From contig NZ_PGTO01000020.1 of the NCBI RefSeq assembly GCF_003284725.1, positions 1-52,221 on the forward strand: DNA of 52,221 nucleotides. The letters run 5' to 3'. The notes under the pieces are model-generated. The model was not told where the DNA came from. It worked only from the letters and a program-made list of their open reading frames with translations, and ran no database searches. The position numbers were made by a program, and so were the translations under genes. This document shows, in pieces, positions 25,875-34,925 of the stretch; the stretch's first letter is position 1; every line of letters starts with the position of its first letter. Source of the stretch: Paramagnetospirillum kuznetsovii. Lineage in GTDB: Bacteria; Pseudomonadota; Alphaproteobacteria; Rhodospirillales; Magnetospirillaceae.

Positions 25875-26789
25875 ATGGATATCCGCCAGCTCCGATATTT
25901 TCTCGGCATCGTCGAACACGGCTCGCTCACCAAGGCCGCCGAGGCGCTACGCGTGGCCCAACCGGCCCTCAGCCTGCATTTGAAGCGGCTGGAAGAAGAA
26001 ATCGGCTGCCCCTTGGTTCATCGCACCGCCCGCGGCGTGGTGCCGACCCAAAGCGGCCAGCGCCTCGCGATCCGGGCCGCCATGCTGGTGGAGCAGATGG
26101 CGGGCCTGCGGGACGAGATCCGAGGCCTGGAAGCGGCGCCCTCGGGCCCGGCCGTCATCGGCATTCCCACCTCGCTGGGCTCCATGCTGACGGTTCCGCT
26201 GGTTCTCGACGTGCGCCGCCGCTATCCGGCCATCCGGCTGCGCGTGGTTGAAGGCTTGTCCGGCCATATGCTGGAATGGGTATCTTCGGGCGAGGTGGAC
26301 ATGGCGCTGGTGTTCGGGTCCGAACCACCGCCGGGACTCGCCACCCGTTTCGTCGCCCGTGAACGCCTGGGACTGGTGGCGGCCGAAGGCGCCGAGGTGG
26401 TCGTCGGCCGTCACAGCATCGACCTGGCCAGCGTATTGAATCTGCCGCTGATCCTACCCGGCCAGCCCCACGGGGTGCGCGCCGAGGTGGACCGGGCCGC
26501 CGCCGCCGCCGGGATTGACCTGAACGTGGTCATGGAGATCGACGCCCTGGAACAGATCAAGGCGCTGGTGGCCGAGGGCGCGGGCTTCACCGTTCTGTCC
26601 GAGCGATACGCCCGCGCGGGGCAAGAGGCCAAGGGCTTGGTCTGCATCCCCATCGTGTCTCCGGAAATCGAGCGCACCATATCCCTGGCCCATGCCTCGG
26701 ACCGGCCCTTGTCCATCGCGGCAAAGGCGGTGCATGCCATCGCGCTGGATCAGTTGGGCCGCCTGACCAAGGATGGCCGCTGGATGTGA
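25875..26789 (+). CDS. LysR-family transcription regulator
   Basis: 304 residues. N-terminal winged helix-turn-helix: MDIRQLRYFLGIVEHGSLTK and AAEALRVAQPALSLHLKRLE. Effector domain about 90-295, with IGIPTSLGSMLTVPLVLDVR typical of the Nac/Cbl-like LysR branch. ATG is preceded by ggtgagcc. It lies co-directional and 175 bases upstream of iorA, with a palindrome in between, so regulation of the indolepyruvate oxidoreductase genes is likely. LysR genes usually diverge from their targets, so this order is a weak point. Effector unknown. Confidence 0.88.
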   Translation: MDIRQLRYFLGIVEHGSLTKAAEALRVAQPALSLHLKRLEEEIGCPLVHRTARGVVPTQSGQRLAIRAAMLVEQMAGLRDEIRGLEAAPSGPAVIGIPTSLGSMLTVPLVLDVRRRYPAIRLRVVEGLSGHMLEWVSSGEVDMALVFGSEPPPGLATRFVARERLGLVAAEGAEVVVGRHSIDLASVLNLPLILPGQPHGVRAEVDRAAAAAGIDLNVVMEIDALEQIKALVAEGAGFTVLSERYARAGQEAKGLVCIPIVSPEIERTISLAHASDRPLSIAAKAVHAIALDQLGRLTKDGRWM

Positions 26790-26802
26790 TACTGCCCAAC
26801 CA

Positions 26803-26827
26803 TGTTTCCGTATCATTCGGAAACATA
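26803..26827. promoter_or_regulatory. 9-bp palindrome between LysR and iorA
   Basis: atgtttccg-N7-cggaaacat, perfect 9-bp arms. It could be a LysR operator for iorA or a weak terminator of the lysR transcript. It lies 14 bases past the lysR stop and about 140 bases before the iorA start. Confidence 0.5.
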
Positions 26828-26964
26828 ATGGTGGCGATCACATGCGCATTCCGCTTCCGATTCCCCCTGGGACAGTGGTAGTTTCGTCGCCTTCCGCCGC
26901 GCCACAAGGGCGAAACAGGCCCGGCCGCGGAAGCGTTCCAAGGATGCGAGGTGAGGAGCTTTCC

Positions 26965-28821
26965 ATGTCCGCTGCCGTAAAGGCGATGCCGCAGTCACGT
27001 CTTCTGTTGTCCGGTAACGACGCCATCGCGCGTGGCGTTTGGGAGGCAGGCGTCAAGGTCGCCGCCGCCTATCCCGGCACGCCATCCACCGAGATCCTGG
27101 AAAGCCTGTCGCAATACCCCGATCTCTACGCCGAATGGTCGGTGAACGAGAAGGTCGCCCTGGAAGTCGCCATCGGCGGCTCCATGTCCGGCGCCCGCTC
27201 GTTCTGCGCCATGAAGCATGTGGGCCTCAACGTCGCTTCCGACGCCTTCATGACGGTGACCGTGGCGGGCGTGGTCGGCGGATTGGTGATCGCCGTGGCC
27301 GACGACGTGGGCATGAGTTCGTCGCAGAACGAGCAGGACTCCCGCTTCTGGGGCCGCTTCGCCCATGTGCCGATCCTGGAACCGGCGGATTCCCAGGAAG
27401 CCTACGAGATGGCCAAATACGCCTTCGAACTGTCCGAGGCCTATAACACCCCGGTGCTGCTGCGCCTGACCACCCGTGTCTGCCACGTCAAGGCGGTGGT
27501 CCAGGTGGGCGAGCGCAATCCCATCCAGATCAGCGGCTTCAAGTCCGATGCGCGGCGCTGGGTCATGACCCCCGCCAACGCCAAGGGCCGCCTGCCCGAG
27601 CAGATCGCCCGCGAAGGCAAGTTGCAGGAACTGGCCGAGGCCTCGCCGCTCAACGTGCTGGAACCCGGCTCCGACCGCCGGATCGGCTTCGTCACCTCCG
27701 GCCCCGCCTATATGCATGTGCGCGAAAGCTTCCCCGACGCGCCGGTCCTGAAGCTGGGCTTCTCCTACCCGGTGCCCATGGCGTTGATCGAAAAGCTGGC
27801 GGCCCAGGTCGACCATCTGGTGGTGGTCGAGGAAACCGAGCCGCTGATGGAACACGACATCAAGGCGGCGGGCCTGCTGACCATCCACGGCAAGGATCTG
27901 CTGCCCCGGCTGGGCGAGCTGACCCCCAACATCCTGATCCCGGCCATCAAGACCTTCCTGGGCGAGCCCATTCCGCCCGCGACCACTTACCCGAAATTCG
28001 AGCCCTTCCCCCGCCCGCCGACCATGTGCGCCGCCTGTCCCCATATGGGCGTCTACTACTCGCTGGCCCGCATGCGCAAGAAGGTGCAGATTTCCGGCGA
28101 TATCGGCTGCTACACCCTGGGTGCCGGTCATCCGTGGAACGCCCTGGACACCACCATCTCCATGGGCGCCTCCATGGGCATCGCGCTCGGCATGGACAAG
28201 GCCCGCTCGGAAGAGACCAAGGACAAGGCCGTCGTTGCCGTCATCGGCGATTCCACCTTCCTGCACATGGGCATGCAGGGCATGCTGGACATCGTCTATA
28301 ATCGCGGCAACGTCACCACCCTGATCCTGGACAACCGCACCACCGGCATGACCGGCGGCCAGAACCATGCCGGAACCGGCAAGGGACTGAAGGGCGACGA
28401 CGCGCCCCGCGTGGACTTCGTCAAGCTGGTGGAAGCCCTGGGCGTTGCGCCCGAGCGTATCCGCAAGATCGATCCCTATATGCTGCCGGTGGTGTTCAAG
28501 ACCATCAAGCAGGAGATCGAAACCCCCGGCCCGTCGGTGATCATCACCGACCGCCCCTGCGTGCTGTCCGAGTTCTACGAGAAGATCAAGCCGTACCGCG
28601 TGGTCGACGAGGACTGCACCGGCTGCGGCAACTGCATCAATGTCGGCTGTCCGGCCATCACCGTCAGGAAGTCGGAATCCAAGACCCGCGCCGACGGCAA
28701 GGTCAATGAGCTGAAATTCACCACCATCGACACCGCCATGTGCACCGGTTGCCATATGTGCGTGGAATCGTGCGGCCCCAAGGCCATCGTCCCGGCCCAG
28801 CCGGTCGCGGTCGCCGAGTGA
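26965..28821 (+). CDS. iorA: Indolepyruvate ferredoxin oxidoreductase, alpha subunit
   Basis: 618 residues; ATG at 26965 after gtgaggagctttcc. Converts aryl pyruvates (from aromatic amino acid transamination) to aryl-acetyl-CoA, CO2 and reduced ferredoxin. Seen: pyrimidine-binding domain AAYPGTPSTEILESL, SSSQNEQDSRFWGRFA, TPP-binding GDIGCYTLGAGHPWNA and GDSTFLHMGMQG with NRTTGMTGGQNH, then two C-terminal 4Fe-4S motifs, CTGCGNCINVGCPA and CTGCHMCVESCGPK. Followed 109 bases later by its beta subunit, with a dispersed repeat between. It duplicates the function of the fused enzyme at 10.6 kb. Confidence 0.94.
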   Translation: MSAAVKAMPQSRLLLSGNDAIARGVWEAGVKVAAAYPGTPSTEILESLSQYPDLYAEWSVNEKVALEVAIGGSMSGARSFCAMKHVGLNVASDAFMTVTVAGVVGGLVIAVADDVGMSSSQNEQDSRFWGRFAHVPILEPADSQEAYEMAKYAFELSEAYNTPVLLRLTTRVCHVKAVVQVGERNPIQISGFKSDARRWVMTPANAKGRLPEQIAREGKLQELAEASPLNVLEPGSDRRIGFVTSGPAYMHVRESFPDAPVLKLGFSYPVPMALIEKLAAQVDHLVVVEETEPLMEHDIKAAGLLTIHGKDLLPRLGELTPNILIPAIKTFLGEPIPPATTYPKFEPFPRPPTMCAACPHMGVYYSLARMRKKVQISGDIGCYTLGAGHPWNALDTTISMGASMGIALGMDKARSEETKDKAVVAVIGDSTFLHMGMQGMLDIVYNRGNVTTLILDNRTTGMTGGQNHAGTGKGLKGDDAPRVDFVKLVEALGVAPERIRKIDPYMLPVVFKTIKQEIETPGPSVIITDRPCVLSEFYEKIKPYRVVDEDCTGCGNCINVGCPAITVRKSESKTRADGKVNELKFTTIDTAMCTGCHMCVESCGPKAIVPAQPVAVAE

Positions 28822-28860
28822 GGGACGAACGAGCGAACCAATGTGAGCGCGGCGCCATCG

Positions 28861-28920
28861 AGGCGCCCGGAGCGAAGCGGAGGAGCCAAGGGTGCGCGAG
28901 CACCCGCCCGGCGCCTGAGG
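28861..28920. repeat. Dispersed GC-rich repeat, inverted diverged copy
   Basis: Read in reverse, this holds gcgccgggcg, then cttggctcc, in the same order and similar spacing as copies A and B, but the rest differs. It contains the hairpin gggtgcgcgagcaccc. It fills the gap between iorA and iorB and ends 10 bases before iorB. Relation to A and B is suggestive only. Confidence 0.4.
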
Positions 28921-28930
28921 GACAAAAAAT

Positions 28931-29563
28931 ATGACTGACATCATCACCAATATCCTGGTGTGCGGCACCGGCGGCCAAGGCGTCATGACGGCGGCCGAGA
29001 TCCTGGCCCAAGCCGCCATCACCAAGGGATTCGACTGCAAGAAATCCGAGGTCGCGGGCATGGCCCAGCGAGGCGGCGTGGTCACCAGCCATGTCCGCTT
29101 CGGCAAGCGCGTGTGGTCGCCCGTCATCACGCCGGGCACCGCCGACATCCTGGTCGCCTTCGAGGTGGCCGAGGGCTCGCGCTGGGCCGACATGCTGCGC
29201 CCCGGCGGCATCGCCATGGTCAATACCATCCGGCTGGTGCCCCCCGTGGTCTCCATGGGCCTGTTCAAGTATCCCGACGACCCGGTGGCTCAGATGCGCG
29301 CCGCCGGAGTCACCGTCTATGACTTCGATGCCGGTGCCATCGCCCGCGACCTGGGCGATTTGAAGCTGGTCAACACCATCATGCTGGGCGCCATCGCCGA
29401 CTTCCTCCCCTTCCCCGCCTCCGAGCTGGAAGAGCAGATCGTTGGCCGCTTCCGCGAGCGCAAGCCCGCCATGGTGGAGGTCAACAAGCGGGCCTTCGAT
29501 GCCGGACGCGAAGCCGCCCGTCAACGCGCCGCTGGCAATAGCCCCATGGCGGCAAACTCATAA
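28931..29563 (+). CDS. iorB: Indolepyruvate ferredoxin oxidoreductase, beta subunit
   Basis: 210 residues, usual size. Gamma-type domain of 2-oxoacid oxidoreductases: VCGTGGQGVMTAAEILAQAA at the N-terminus, then KKSEVAGMAQRGGVVTSHVRFG, which is diagnostic. Start ATG follows gagggacaaaaaat. Partner of iorA just upstream. The C-terminal tail (REAARQRAAGNS) is variable. Expression ratio of the two subunits may be affected by the repeat in the gap. Confidence 0.93.
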   Translation: MTDIITNILVCGTGGQGVMTAAEILAQAAITKGFDCKKSEVAGMAQRGGVVTSHVRFGKRVWSPVITPGTADILVAFEVAEGSRWADMLRPGGIAMVNTIRLVPPVVSMGLFKYPDDPVAQMRAAGVTVYDFDAGAIARDLGDLKLVNTIMLGAIADFLPFPASELEEQIVGRFRERKPAMVEVNKRAFDAGREAARQRAAGNSPMAANS

Positions 29564-29651
29564 ATAGACCTTTGGCCACAGTGGCTTTCCCGCCCGGTTC
29601 TGGTAAATTCGGGGACTGGGCGAGAAAGCGAAGGCCTTGGGAGAGAATGGT

Positions 29652-30059
29652 ATGCCGACCCCCGCCGTGGATTTGACCGCATTGAAGGTTCTGATCATCG
29701 ATGACCAGGAGTTCGTGCGCGCCATCGTCAAGAAGATGCTTCAGCAGGTGGGTATCGGCACCGTGGTCGAGGCCCATGACGGCAATTCCGGTCTCGAGGT
29801 CGCCGAACGTGAACTGCCGGATGTGGTGGTCTGCGATGTTCAAATGCGTCCGGTGGACGGCTTCGGCTTCGTCAAATCGCTGCGCGCCCAGCCCTTCGGC
29901 CGCGCCATGCCGGTCATCATGCTGACCGCCCATACCGATTCCACCACGGTCGCCCGCGCCAAGGAATTGGACGTGGACGCCTTCCTGGCCAAGCCGGTCC
30001 TGCCGCCTGCTCTCAAGGATAAGATCATCACGGTGATCACGAACGCTCGGACGGGCTGA
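29652..30059 (+). CDS. Single-domain response regulator (CheY-like)
   Basis: 135 residues; ATG at 29652 after gggagagaatggt. Receiver domain only: acidic pair in LIIDDQEFV, phospho-acceptor Asp in VVVCDVQMRPVDGFGF, Thr in VIMLTAHTDSTT, and Lys in FLAKPVLPP. No output domain, so it acts by protein contact, as CheY proteins do. It abuts the convergent COQ9 gene with no spare base. No kinase gene is adjacent; the partner is unknown. Related receivers in this group are often linked to flagellar or chemotaxis control. Confidence 0.88.
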   Translation: MPTPAVDLTALKVLIIDDQEFVRAIVKKMLQQVGIGTVVEAHDGNSGLEVAERELPDVVVCDVQMRPVDGFGFVKSLRAQPFGRAMPVIMLTAHTDSTTVARAKELDVDAFLAKPVLPPALKDKIITVITNARTG

Positions 30060-30692
30060 TCAGCGTCCCGGCATTCCCCAACGGCGTGCCGGAGGCTTCA
30101 GGCCGGTCACCCAGCCTTCCACCCTTTCCCGAATCTTTGGAATATTGCGGATATCGGCCAGACGGCGGCGCAGGAAGGCCCAGGTCTCCTCGGCATCCTC
30201 GGAGCTATCCTCAAGCCAGTACAGCAGGGTCGCGGAATAGACCGCGCTCAGCGTGGCGCGCTTGGTATACCACGCGAAATCGTGGGACTGATCGCCCACC
30301 ACCCGCCAGATGGCATCGGCGGTATTCCAGGTCAGCCGGGCCGCCAAGGGCAGATTGGACGGCAGAGACAACAGCGAGGTCGCCCGCCGGATGGACTCCC
30401 GGTGCTCGCCCCACGGCTGCAATCGCAGCCGCACCGCCTGAAACACCCTCTCCCCCACCTTATCGCTGTCGAACCCCGCCTCCGCCAGGGACGCCGCCAT
30501 GGCGCGGTCGGCCTTTTCGACGAAATGGGCGACGGCGTCGATGGGACCGCGCGGGAACAGCCGGGCCGACAGGGTGGGGTCCAAGTCCAAGTCGCGGGCG
30601 GCGGCGGCCATGGAGGATTTGGACCAGCCGTCGAAGGCGGCGTGGAGCAACATGGCGTCGACCATGGCGTCCATCAGTCGCTGCGCTTCCAT
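30060..30692 (-). CDS. COQ9 family protein (ubiquinone biosynthesis)
   Basis: 210 residues. Matches the bacterial COQ9/TetR-like fold: DAMLLHAAFDGWSKSSMAAAARDLDLD, FPRGPIDAVAHFVEKAD, then the C-terminal conserved TWNTADAIWRVVGDQSHDFAWYTKRATLSAVY, followed by TLLYWLEDSSEDAEETW. The family binds lipids and supports ubiquinone synthesis through Coq7. It is divergent from rpsU, an arrangement common in alphaproteobacteria, and abuts the response regulator gene at its 3' end. Quinone is the electron acceptor for the NapC-type protein further on. Confidence 0.9.
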   Translation of the reverse strand: MEAQRLMDAMVDAMLLHAAFDGWSKSSMAAAARDLDLDPTLSARLFPRGPIDAVAHFVEKADRAMAASLAEAGFDSDKVGERVFQAVRLRLQPWGEHRESIRRATSLLSLPSNLPLAARLTWNTADAIWRVVGDQSHDFAWYTKRATLSAVYSATLLYWLEDSSEDAEETWAFLRRRLADIRNIPKIRERVEGWVTGLKPPARRWGMPGR

Positions 30693-30732
30693 GTCAGGCC
30701 CTCCCGTTCAGTGCTCGACATTCTCTATCCGG

Positions 30733-30738
30733 TATAAT
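30733..30738 (+). promoter_or_regulatory. Candidate -10 box for rpsU
   Basis: A perfect TATAAT in the coq9-rpsU gap. No good -35 box is found at the usual distance (ctcgac lies only 13 bases upstream), so this is a weak call. The start codon is about 130 bases downstream. Confidence 0.35.
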
Positions 30739-30869
30739 CGCACCCGTCGAGCATTTCCCCGTCGATAGCGCTTCACATCCACCGGGGCCTGTGGTATCAA
30801 CCCTCCTCCCGAACGGTAGGAATGCCGTGCGAAGGGGGTCTTTTCAGCGTAGAGGAGCGGTGGCGCAAC

Positions 30870-31073
30870 GTGCAAGTTCTCGTTCGTGACAACAATGTCG
30901 ATCAGGCCCTGAAGGCGCTCAAGAAGAAGATGCAGCGCGAAGGGGTTTTCCGCGAGATGAAGCTTCGCCGTAATTACGAGAAGCCGTCTGAACGCCGCGC
31001 CCGTGAGAAGGCCGAGGCGGTTCGTCGCGCTCGCAAATTGGAGCGTAAGCGCCTGGAGCGCGAAGGCTTCTAA
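30870..31073 (+). CDS. rpsU: 30S ribosomal protein S21
   Basis: 67 residues: [20 protein letters not shown], then [20 protein letters not shown] and a basic [13 protein letters not shown] end, all typical for S21. The start is GTG at 30870; the conserved S21 N-terminus begins exactly there, with gaggag twelve bases upstream. An upstream ATG at 30822 would add 16 residues not found in the family. S21 takes part in translation initiation on the small subunit. Divergent from the COQ9 gene. A hairpin follows. Confidence 0.96.
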   Translation: MQVLVRDNNVDQALKALKKKMQREGVFREMKLRRNYEKPSERRAREKAEAVRRARKLERKRLEREGF

Positions 31074-31133
31074 GCAGAAGCTTTTCGGTCGGCTTCATCC
31101 GGCCGTTCCAGCACCCGCTGATCCAAGACGCTT

Positions 31134-31163
31134 GGCGTCACGACTCTGGTCGTGGCGCCTTTA
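31134..31163 (+). terminator. Hairpin after rpsU
   Basis: ggcgtcacgac tctg gtcgtggcgcc, 11-bp stem with one wobble pair, followed by tttagcgtttc. It lies 60 bases after the rpsU stop. Confidence 0.6.
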
Positions 31164-31262
31164 GCGTTTCCATCCCCCCTATTCCACTGTTGCCCCGAAA
31201 CCGTCATGACGCTACCGTGAAAGTTGGGGAATGAAACACCTTTGGTTTCGGGGGCGGGGGCG

Positions 31263-33311
31263 ATGCGGTTTCTCGACAATCTTCGATTTGGGCGGCGGAT
31301 CGGCTTGGCATTGCTGCTGCCGGTTTTCGGGTTGCTGGCCTTTTCGGGCTATGTGATCGCCCTGCGCTGGATGGTGGTGTCCGACACCAGCGGCTTGATC
31401 CGCATGGCCTCGCTGGCCGTCAATATCAGCGCCACCGTCCATGAATTGCAGAAAGAGCGAGGCGCGTCCTCCCTCTTCGTGGCCAGCGGCCGCACTCAGT
31501 TCGCCGACAAGGTCGCCGCCCAGCGCAAGCTGTCGGACGAGGCGGCCGAACGTCTGGAACGCGATGCCGCCGACAGCGGAACCGCCGCGCTAGGCCCGAT
31601 CTTCATGGAGGCCATGACCAAGGCGCGGACCGCCATGGCCTCTCGCCAGAAGCTGCGCGCCGACATCGATTCGGGTGGCATCGACCGCAACGGCCTATTC
31701 CAGGCCTATACCGCCATGATCAAGGTTCAGCTGGATCTGGTCGGACTGATGAGCCAGGTCACCCCGGACAAGGACGCCGCCGAGGCGGTCAGCGCCTATC
31801 TGGCCTTCATGGAAGCCAAGGAACGCGCCGGCCAGGAACGCGCCACCGGCGCCGGAGGCTTCGCGGGCAATTTCGACGGCGCCACCTATCGCCGGTTCGT
31901 TTCGCTGATCGCCGATCAGGAAATGCTGTTCACCCATTTCATCCGCACCGCCGCCCCTGAGCTGGTCAGCTCTTTCCGCGACACCATGAAGGATCCGGTG
32001 GTCGCCGAGATCACCGCCATGCGCGAGGCCGCCTACGCAAAGGCCCTGGGCGGCGGCGAAGGGATTCCCGCTTCCAAGTGGTTCGAGGCGTCCACCAAGC
32101 GCATCGACCTGATGAAGGGGGTCGAGGATCGTATCGCCAACGGCTTGATCGCCACCGCCCAACACAACAGCGAGTCCGCCCGCCTGCTGTTGTGGTTTCA
32201 GATCTTCGCCGTCCTGTTCGGCCTGGGCTTCACCTTCGCCGTCGCCGCCGTCCTGGCCAGGGGCATTACCCGCCCCATCAACGACCTGACCTCGGCCATG
32301 AACCGCTTGGCCCGGGGCGACACCGCCATCCACCTGGACGGGCTCGACCTTGACAGCGAACAAGGTGAAATGGCCCGCGCCGTCGAGGTCTTCCGCAACA
32401 ACCGGCTGGAAGCGGAGCGCCTTGCCGCCGCCCAGGCCGAGGCCCAGCAGGCCAAGGAACGTCGGCAACAGAATGTGGATCGCCTGACAGCCGAATTCCG
32501 CGGAGAGATTTCCGGCGTGCTGGCCGCCATGGAAACGGCATCGGGCCAAATGAGCCATAGCGCGCATGCGCTGGAGAATACCGCCCGGACCATGACATCC
32601 AACACGGCCGCCGTCTCGGCCGCCGCCGATCAGGCCAGCGCCAATGTGCAGACGGTGGCCGGGGCGGCCGAGGAACTGGCGGCCTCCATCAACGAGATCA
32701 GCCGACAGGTGGCGACCTCGGCGGACGTCTCCCAAGAGGCGGTGAGCGAGGCGGAGCGGACCAACGCCCTGGTGGCCGGCCTGTCGGACGCGGCGCGCAG
32801 CATCGGCGAGGTGGTCACCATGATCGGCGACATCGCGGGTCAGACCAATCTGCTGGCACTCAACGCCACTATTGAAGCCGCCAGGGCGGGCGAAGCAGGC
32901 AAGGGCTTCGCCGTGGTGGCCAATGAGGTCAAGCACCTCGCCACCCAGACCGCCAAGGCCACCAACCAGATCACCGAGCAGGTCGGCGCCGTCCAGGCCG
33001 CCACCGATCAGGCCGTCGCCGCCATCCAATCCATCGGCCACATCATCGCGCGCATCAACCAGGTCTCGTCGGCCATCGCCGCCGCGGTGGAGGAGCAAGA
33101 CGCCACCACCCGCGACATCGCCCGCAATGTGCAGGAAGCCGCCCACGGCACCCAGGAAGTATCGGCGCATGTGTCCGAGGTCACCGCCGAGGCCGCCGAC
33201 ACCGGCAACACCGCCGAAGACGTACTGACCGCGGTGCGCGGCCTGAGCGCGCAATCCGAAGCGCTGAATCAGGCGGTCCAGCGCTTCCTGGCCGGAGTGG
33301 AAGCGGCCTGA
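31263..33311 (+). CDS. Methyl-accepting chemotaxis protein with NIT sensor domain
   Basis: 682 residues from the ATG at 31263. Membrane segment about 12-34, then a periplasmic all-helical NIT-type domain: [16 protein letters not shown] near residue 60, [19 protein letters not shown] later. A second membrane segment lies about 310-332 ([20 protein letters not shown]), then HAMP about 335-385 and the MCP signalling domain, with tip sequence [20 protein letters not shown]. The NIT domain is known from nitrate/nitrite-responsive receptors, so nitrate or a related anion is a likely signal. Single gene; it converges on the lipoprotein gene with a three-base gap. Confidence 0.9.
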   Translation: MRFLDNLRFGRRIGLALLLPVFGLLAFSGYVIALRWMVVSDTSGLIRMASLAVNISATVHELQKERGASSLFVASGRTQFADKVAAQRKLSDEAAERLERDAADSGTAALGPIFMEAMTKARTAMASRQKLRADIDSGGIDRNGLFQAYTAMIKVQLDLVGLMSQVTPDKDAAEAVSAYLAFMEAKERAGQERATGAGGFAGNFDGATYRRFVSLIADQEMLFTHFIRTAAPELVSSFRDTMKDPVVAEITAMREAAYAKALGGGEGIPASKWFEASTKRIDLMKGVEDRIANGLIATAQHNSESARLLLWFQIFAVLFGLGFTFAVAAVLARGITRPINDLTSAMNRLARGDTAIHLDGLDLDSEQGEMARAVEVFRNNRLEAERLAAAQAEAQQAKERRQQNVDRLTAEFRGEISGVLAAMETASGQMSHSAHALENTARTMTSNTAAVSAAADQASANVQTVAGAAEELAASINEISRQVATSADVSQEAVSEAERTNALVAGLSDAARSIGEVVTMIGDIAGQTNLLALNATIEAARAGEAGKGFAVVANEVKHLATQTAKATNQITEQVGAVQAATDQAVAAIQSIGHIIARINQVSSAIAAAVEEQDATTRDIARNVQEAAHGTQEVSAHVSEVTAEAADTGNTAEDVLTAVRGLSAQSEALNQAVQRFLAGVEAA

Positions 33312-33314
33312 GGG

Positions 33315-33836
33315 CTACAGATTGCTCTTGGCATAGTCGCAGGCCTTGTCGGCGATGCGATCGAGCATCATGTCGTCGGTGATGCCGAAGGTCGCCGCGC
33401 CGGACATGGCGAAGCCCCGCGCATAGAACACCGGCTCGGCGATGACCCGCCGATTGGCGGTATCGGTGAACCTTACCTTCATCAGGACGGCGGAACTTCC
33501 CGGCATGAAGCCGAACAGCACCCGCTCATAGGCGGTCACCTTCTTGATATCGGTGATGACGGGTTCCATCAGCAGGCCCTTGGGCATGTCGCCATTGGCG
33601 CGAAGACCGGGAAACACCGTCTTCATGCAGGCGAGAAGCTCGGCCTCGACATCCGCGACGGCGCCGATATCACCCGGCCCGGTGCCCAGTTGCTCCACCC
33701 GCAGCGGCGCCAGGAACACCTTGGAATAGGCCCCCAAAGACTCCCCCGTCGGCTGGACCTCGCCTTCGGGCGCATGAATTTGGGTCATGCAGCCGCCAAG
33801 CAAGCTCAACACGGCGATGATGGAAAGCGTCTTCAT
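33315..33836 (-). CDS. Predicted lipoprotein of unknown function
   Basis: 173 residues. Signal peptide with lipobox LGGC (Cys 16). The rest is a single soluble domain: YSKVFLAPLRVEQLGTG, then LLMEPVITDIKKVTAYERVLFGFMP and VRFTDTANRRVIAEPVF, a layout of beta strands like outer-membrane lipoproteins of the DUF4410 kind, a comparison from memory and unverified. ATG follows gggggatcc. The next gene upstream is also a lipoprotein on the same strand, about 110 bases away. Confidence 0.7.
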   Translation of the reverse strand: MKTLSIIAVLSLLGGCMTQIHAPEGEVQPTGESLGAYSKVFLAPLRVEQLGTGPGDIGAVADVEAELLACMKTVFPGLRANGDMPKGLLMEPVITDIKKVTAYERVLFGFMPGSSAVLMKVRFTDTANRRVIAEPVFYARGFAMSGAATFGITDDMMLDRIADKACDYAKSNL

Positions 33837-33944
33837 GGATCCCCCGTTTCCGTCGGTTCACCCCCGATTCGGCGCAGTGTCGAGAGCGATTGTCAAGATT
33901 GTCGCGGCACCGCAACAGCGCAAGAACACGCCCTCCCCCCGCTC

Positions 33945-34526
33945 CTAACGCAGCAGGGCGAGAAACTGCGGATCGTTCAGGGTTTCATCGATGGCATCCT
34001 GCATGACCGAATTCGCCACCTTGCGCAGATCCTCCACCTCGGCGAACAAGCCGTTGCCGAGCAATTGGAAGTCGCCTTCCCGGCGTCCCGTCGTCTCCCG
34101 GTGATAAACCAGTCGGCCAGAAAATTTCTGTACCACCGAAATGCTGAACCGGGCATTGGCCTCCCGCTTGAAGAACTGGTTGCAGTCAAACCGCTCGATG
34201 CTGACCCGCAGGGCGAACTGGCTATGCCCCCCCACGAGCCCCCGCGCCTTCAGGCCGTCGGCAAACCCGGCCTTGACCACGTCCTTGACCGGCATCTCGG
34301 TGGTGATGGTCTTGAGCGGCTCTCCAAAGCCGCCACGAATGGCGCCCAGCCAATTGGGATCCTTGTTCCGGTCATCCGTGACCGCATCGATCTCCACCGT
34401 GAAGCGAGCGGCCTGCCTTGGCGCGACAACCTTGCCGGCATCATAGGTCAAGCTGGTGGGCGTGGTGCTGCATCCCGCCACAATCAGGCCAAACATCACC
34501 GCCAAGCAACGTGTCCAACCCGTCAT
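33945..34526 (-). CDS. Predicted lipoprotein, YajG-like
   Basis: 193 residues, signal peptide with lipobox VAGC (Cys 19). After it, RFTVEIDAVTDDRNKDPNWLGAI and a repeated strand/helix layout with VVKAGFADGLKARGLV resemble YajG-type lipoproteins. The C-terminal half is helical and acidic (EVEDLRKVANSVMQDAIDE). Start ATG at 34526 is followed by basic and then hydrophobic residues. Same strand and about 110 bases upstream of the other lipoprotein gene, so possibly one transcript. Divergent from the sulfur operon across 400 bases. Confidence 0.65.
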   Translation of the reverse strand: MTGWTRCLAVMFGLIVAGCSTTPTSLTYDAGKVVAPRQAARFTVEIDAVTDDRNKDPNWLGAIRGGFGEPLKTITTEMPVKDVVKAGFADGLKARGLVGGHSQFALRVSIERFDCNQFFKREANARFSISVVQKFSGRLVYHRETTGRREGDFQLLGNGLFAEVEDLRKVANSVMQDAIDETLNDPQFLALLR

Positions 34527-34925
34527 GCTGCCCCCCTATCGCGACGGCGCATCATAGCATCACCTCCGCCGCCATGCCGAGCCGTGATAATCCCAATTGC
34601 CATCATTACCGTTTGCCCCACGGCATCGGTCGAGCCGCGCGTTCCCAGGGGGGGCGTCGGCCAAACATGCACTTTAGATGTCTTGCATATGAGACTTGAT
34701 AAATTTAGTGCGGATGAAATATGCTCGGAGGGGTCGAGATGCGAATGCAGGTCGGCGCTTCCGAGCAGGTCGCTAGAACCCGCCGGGATGGGAGGACGCG
34801 AAAGGGGATCGGCCGCGGGAGGGACGCGGTCTCTCTCGGACGCATGCGTGAATGGTGGCTGCGGCGGCCTCGGCATCCGCGCTAGGGTTACGCCCATTGC
34901 GAAAATTGCGCGGGGAGGGGAAAAC
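34527..34925. other. 399-base divergent upstream region of the sulfur operon
   Basis: No independent gene found. An AT-rich patch at about 34670-34720 (agatgtcttgcatatgagacttgataaattt) contrasts with its GC-rich surroundings and is the likely promoter/operator zone for the sulfur genes. An ATG at 34689 is in frame with the transporter gene but would add 79 residues with no membrane or family character and has no ribosome site, so it was not used. Confidence 0.45.

Noticed and set aside
26995-29268. 757-codon minus-strand frame across iorA and iorB
   Set aside because: Antisense to two well-recognised genes and spans their gap; no family features.
34689-34925. Longer N-terminus for the YeeE-type transporter from ATG 34689
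   Set aside because: Adds 79 non-membrane residues without family similarity; the GTG at 34926 has an excellent ribosome site.
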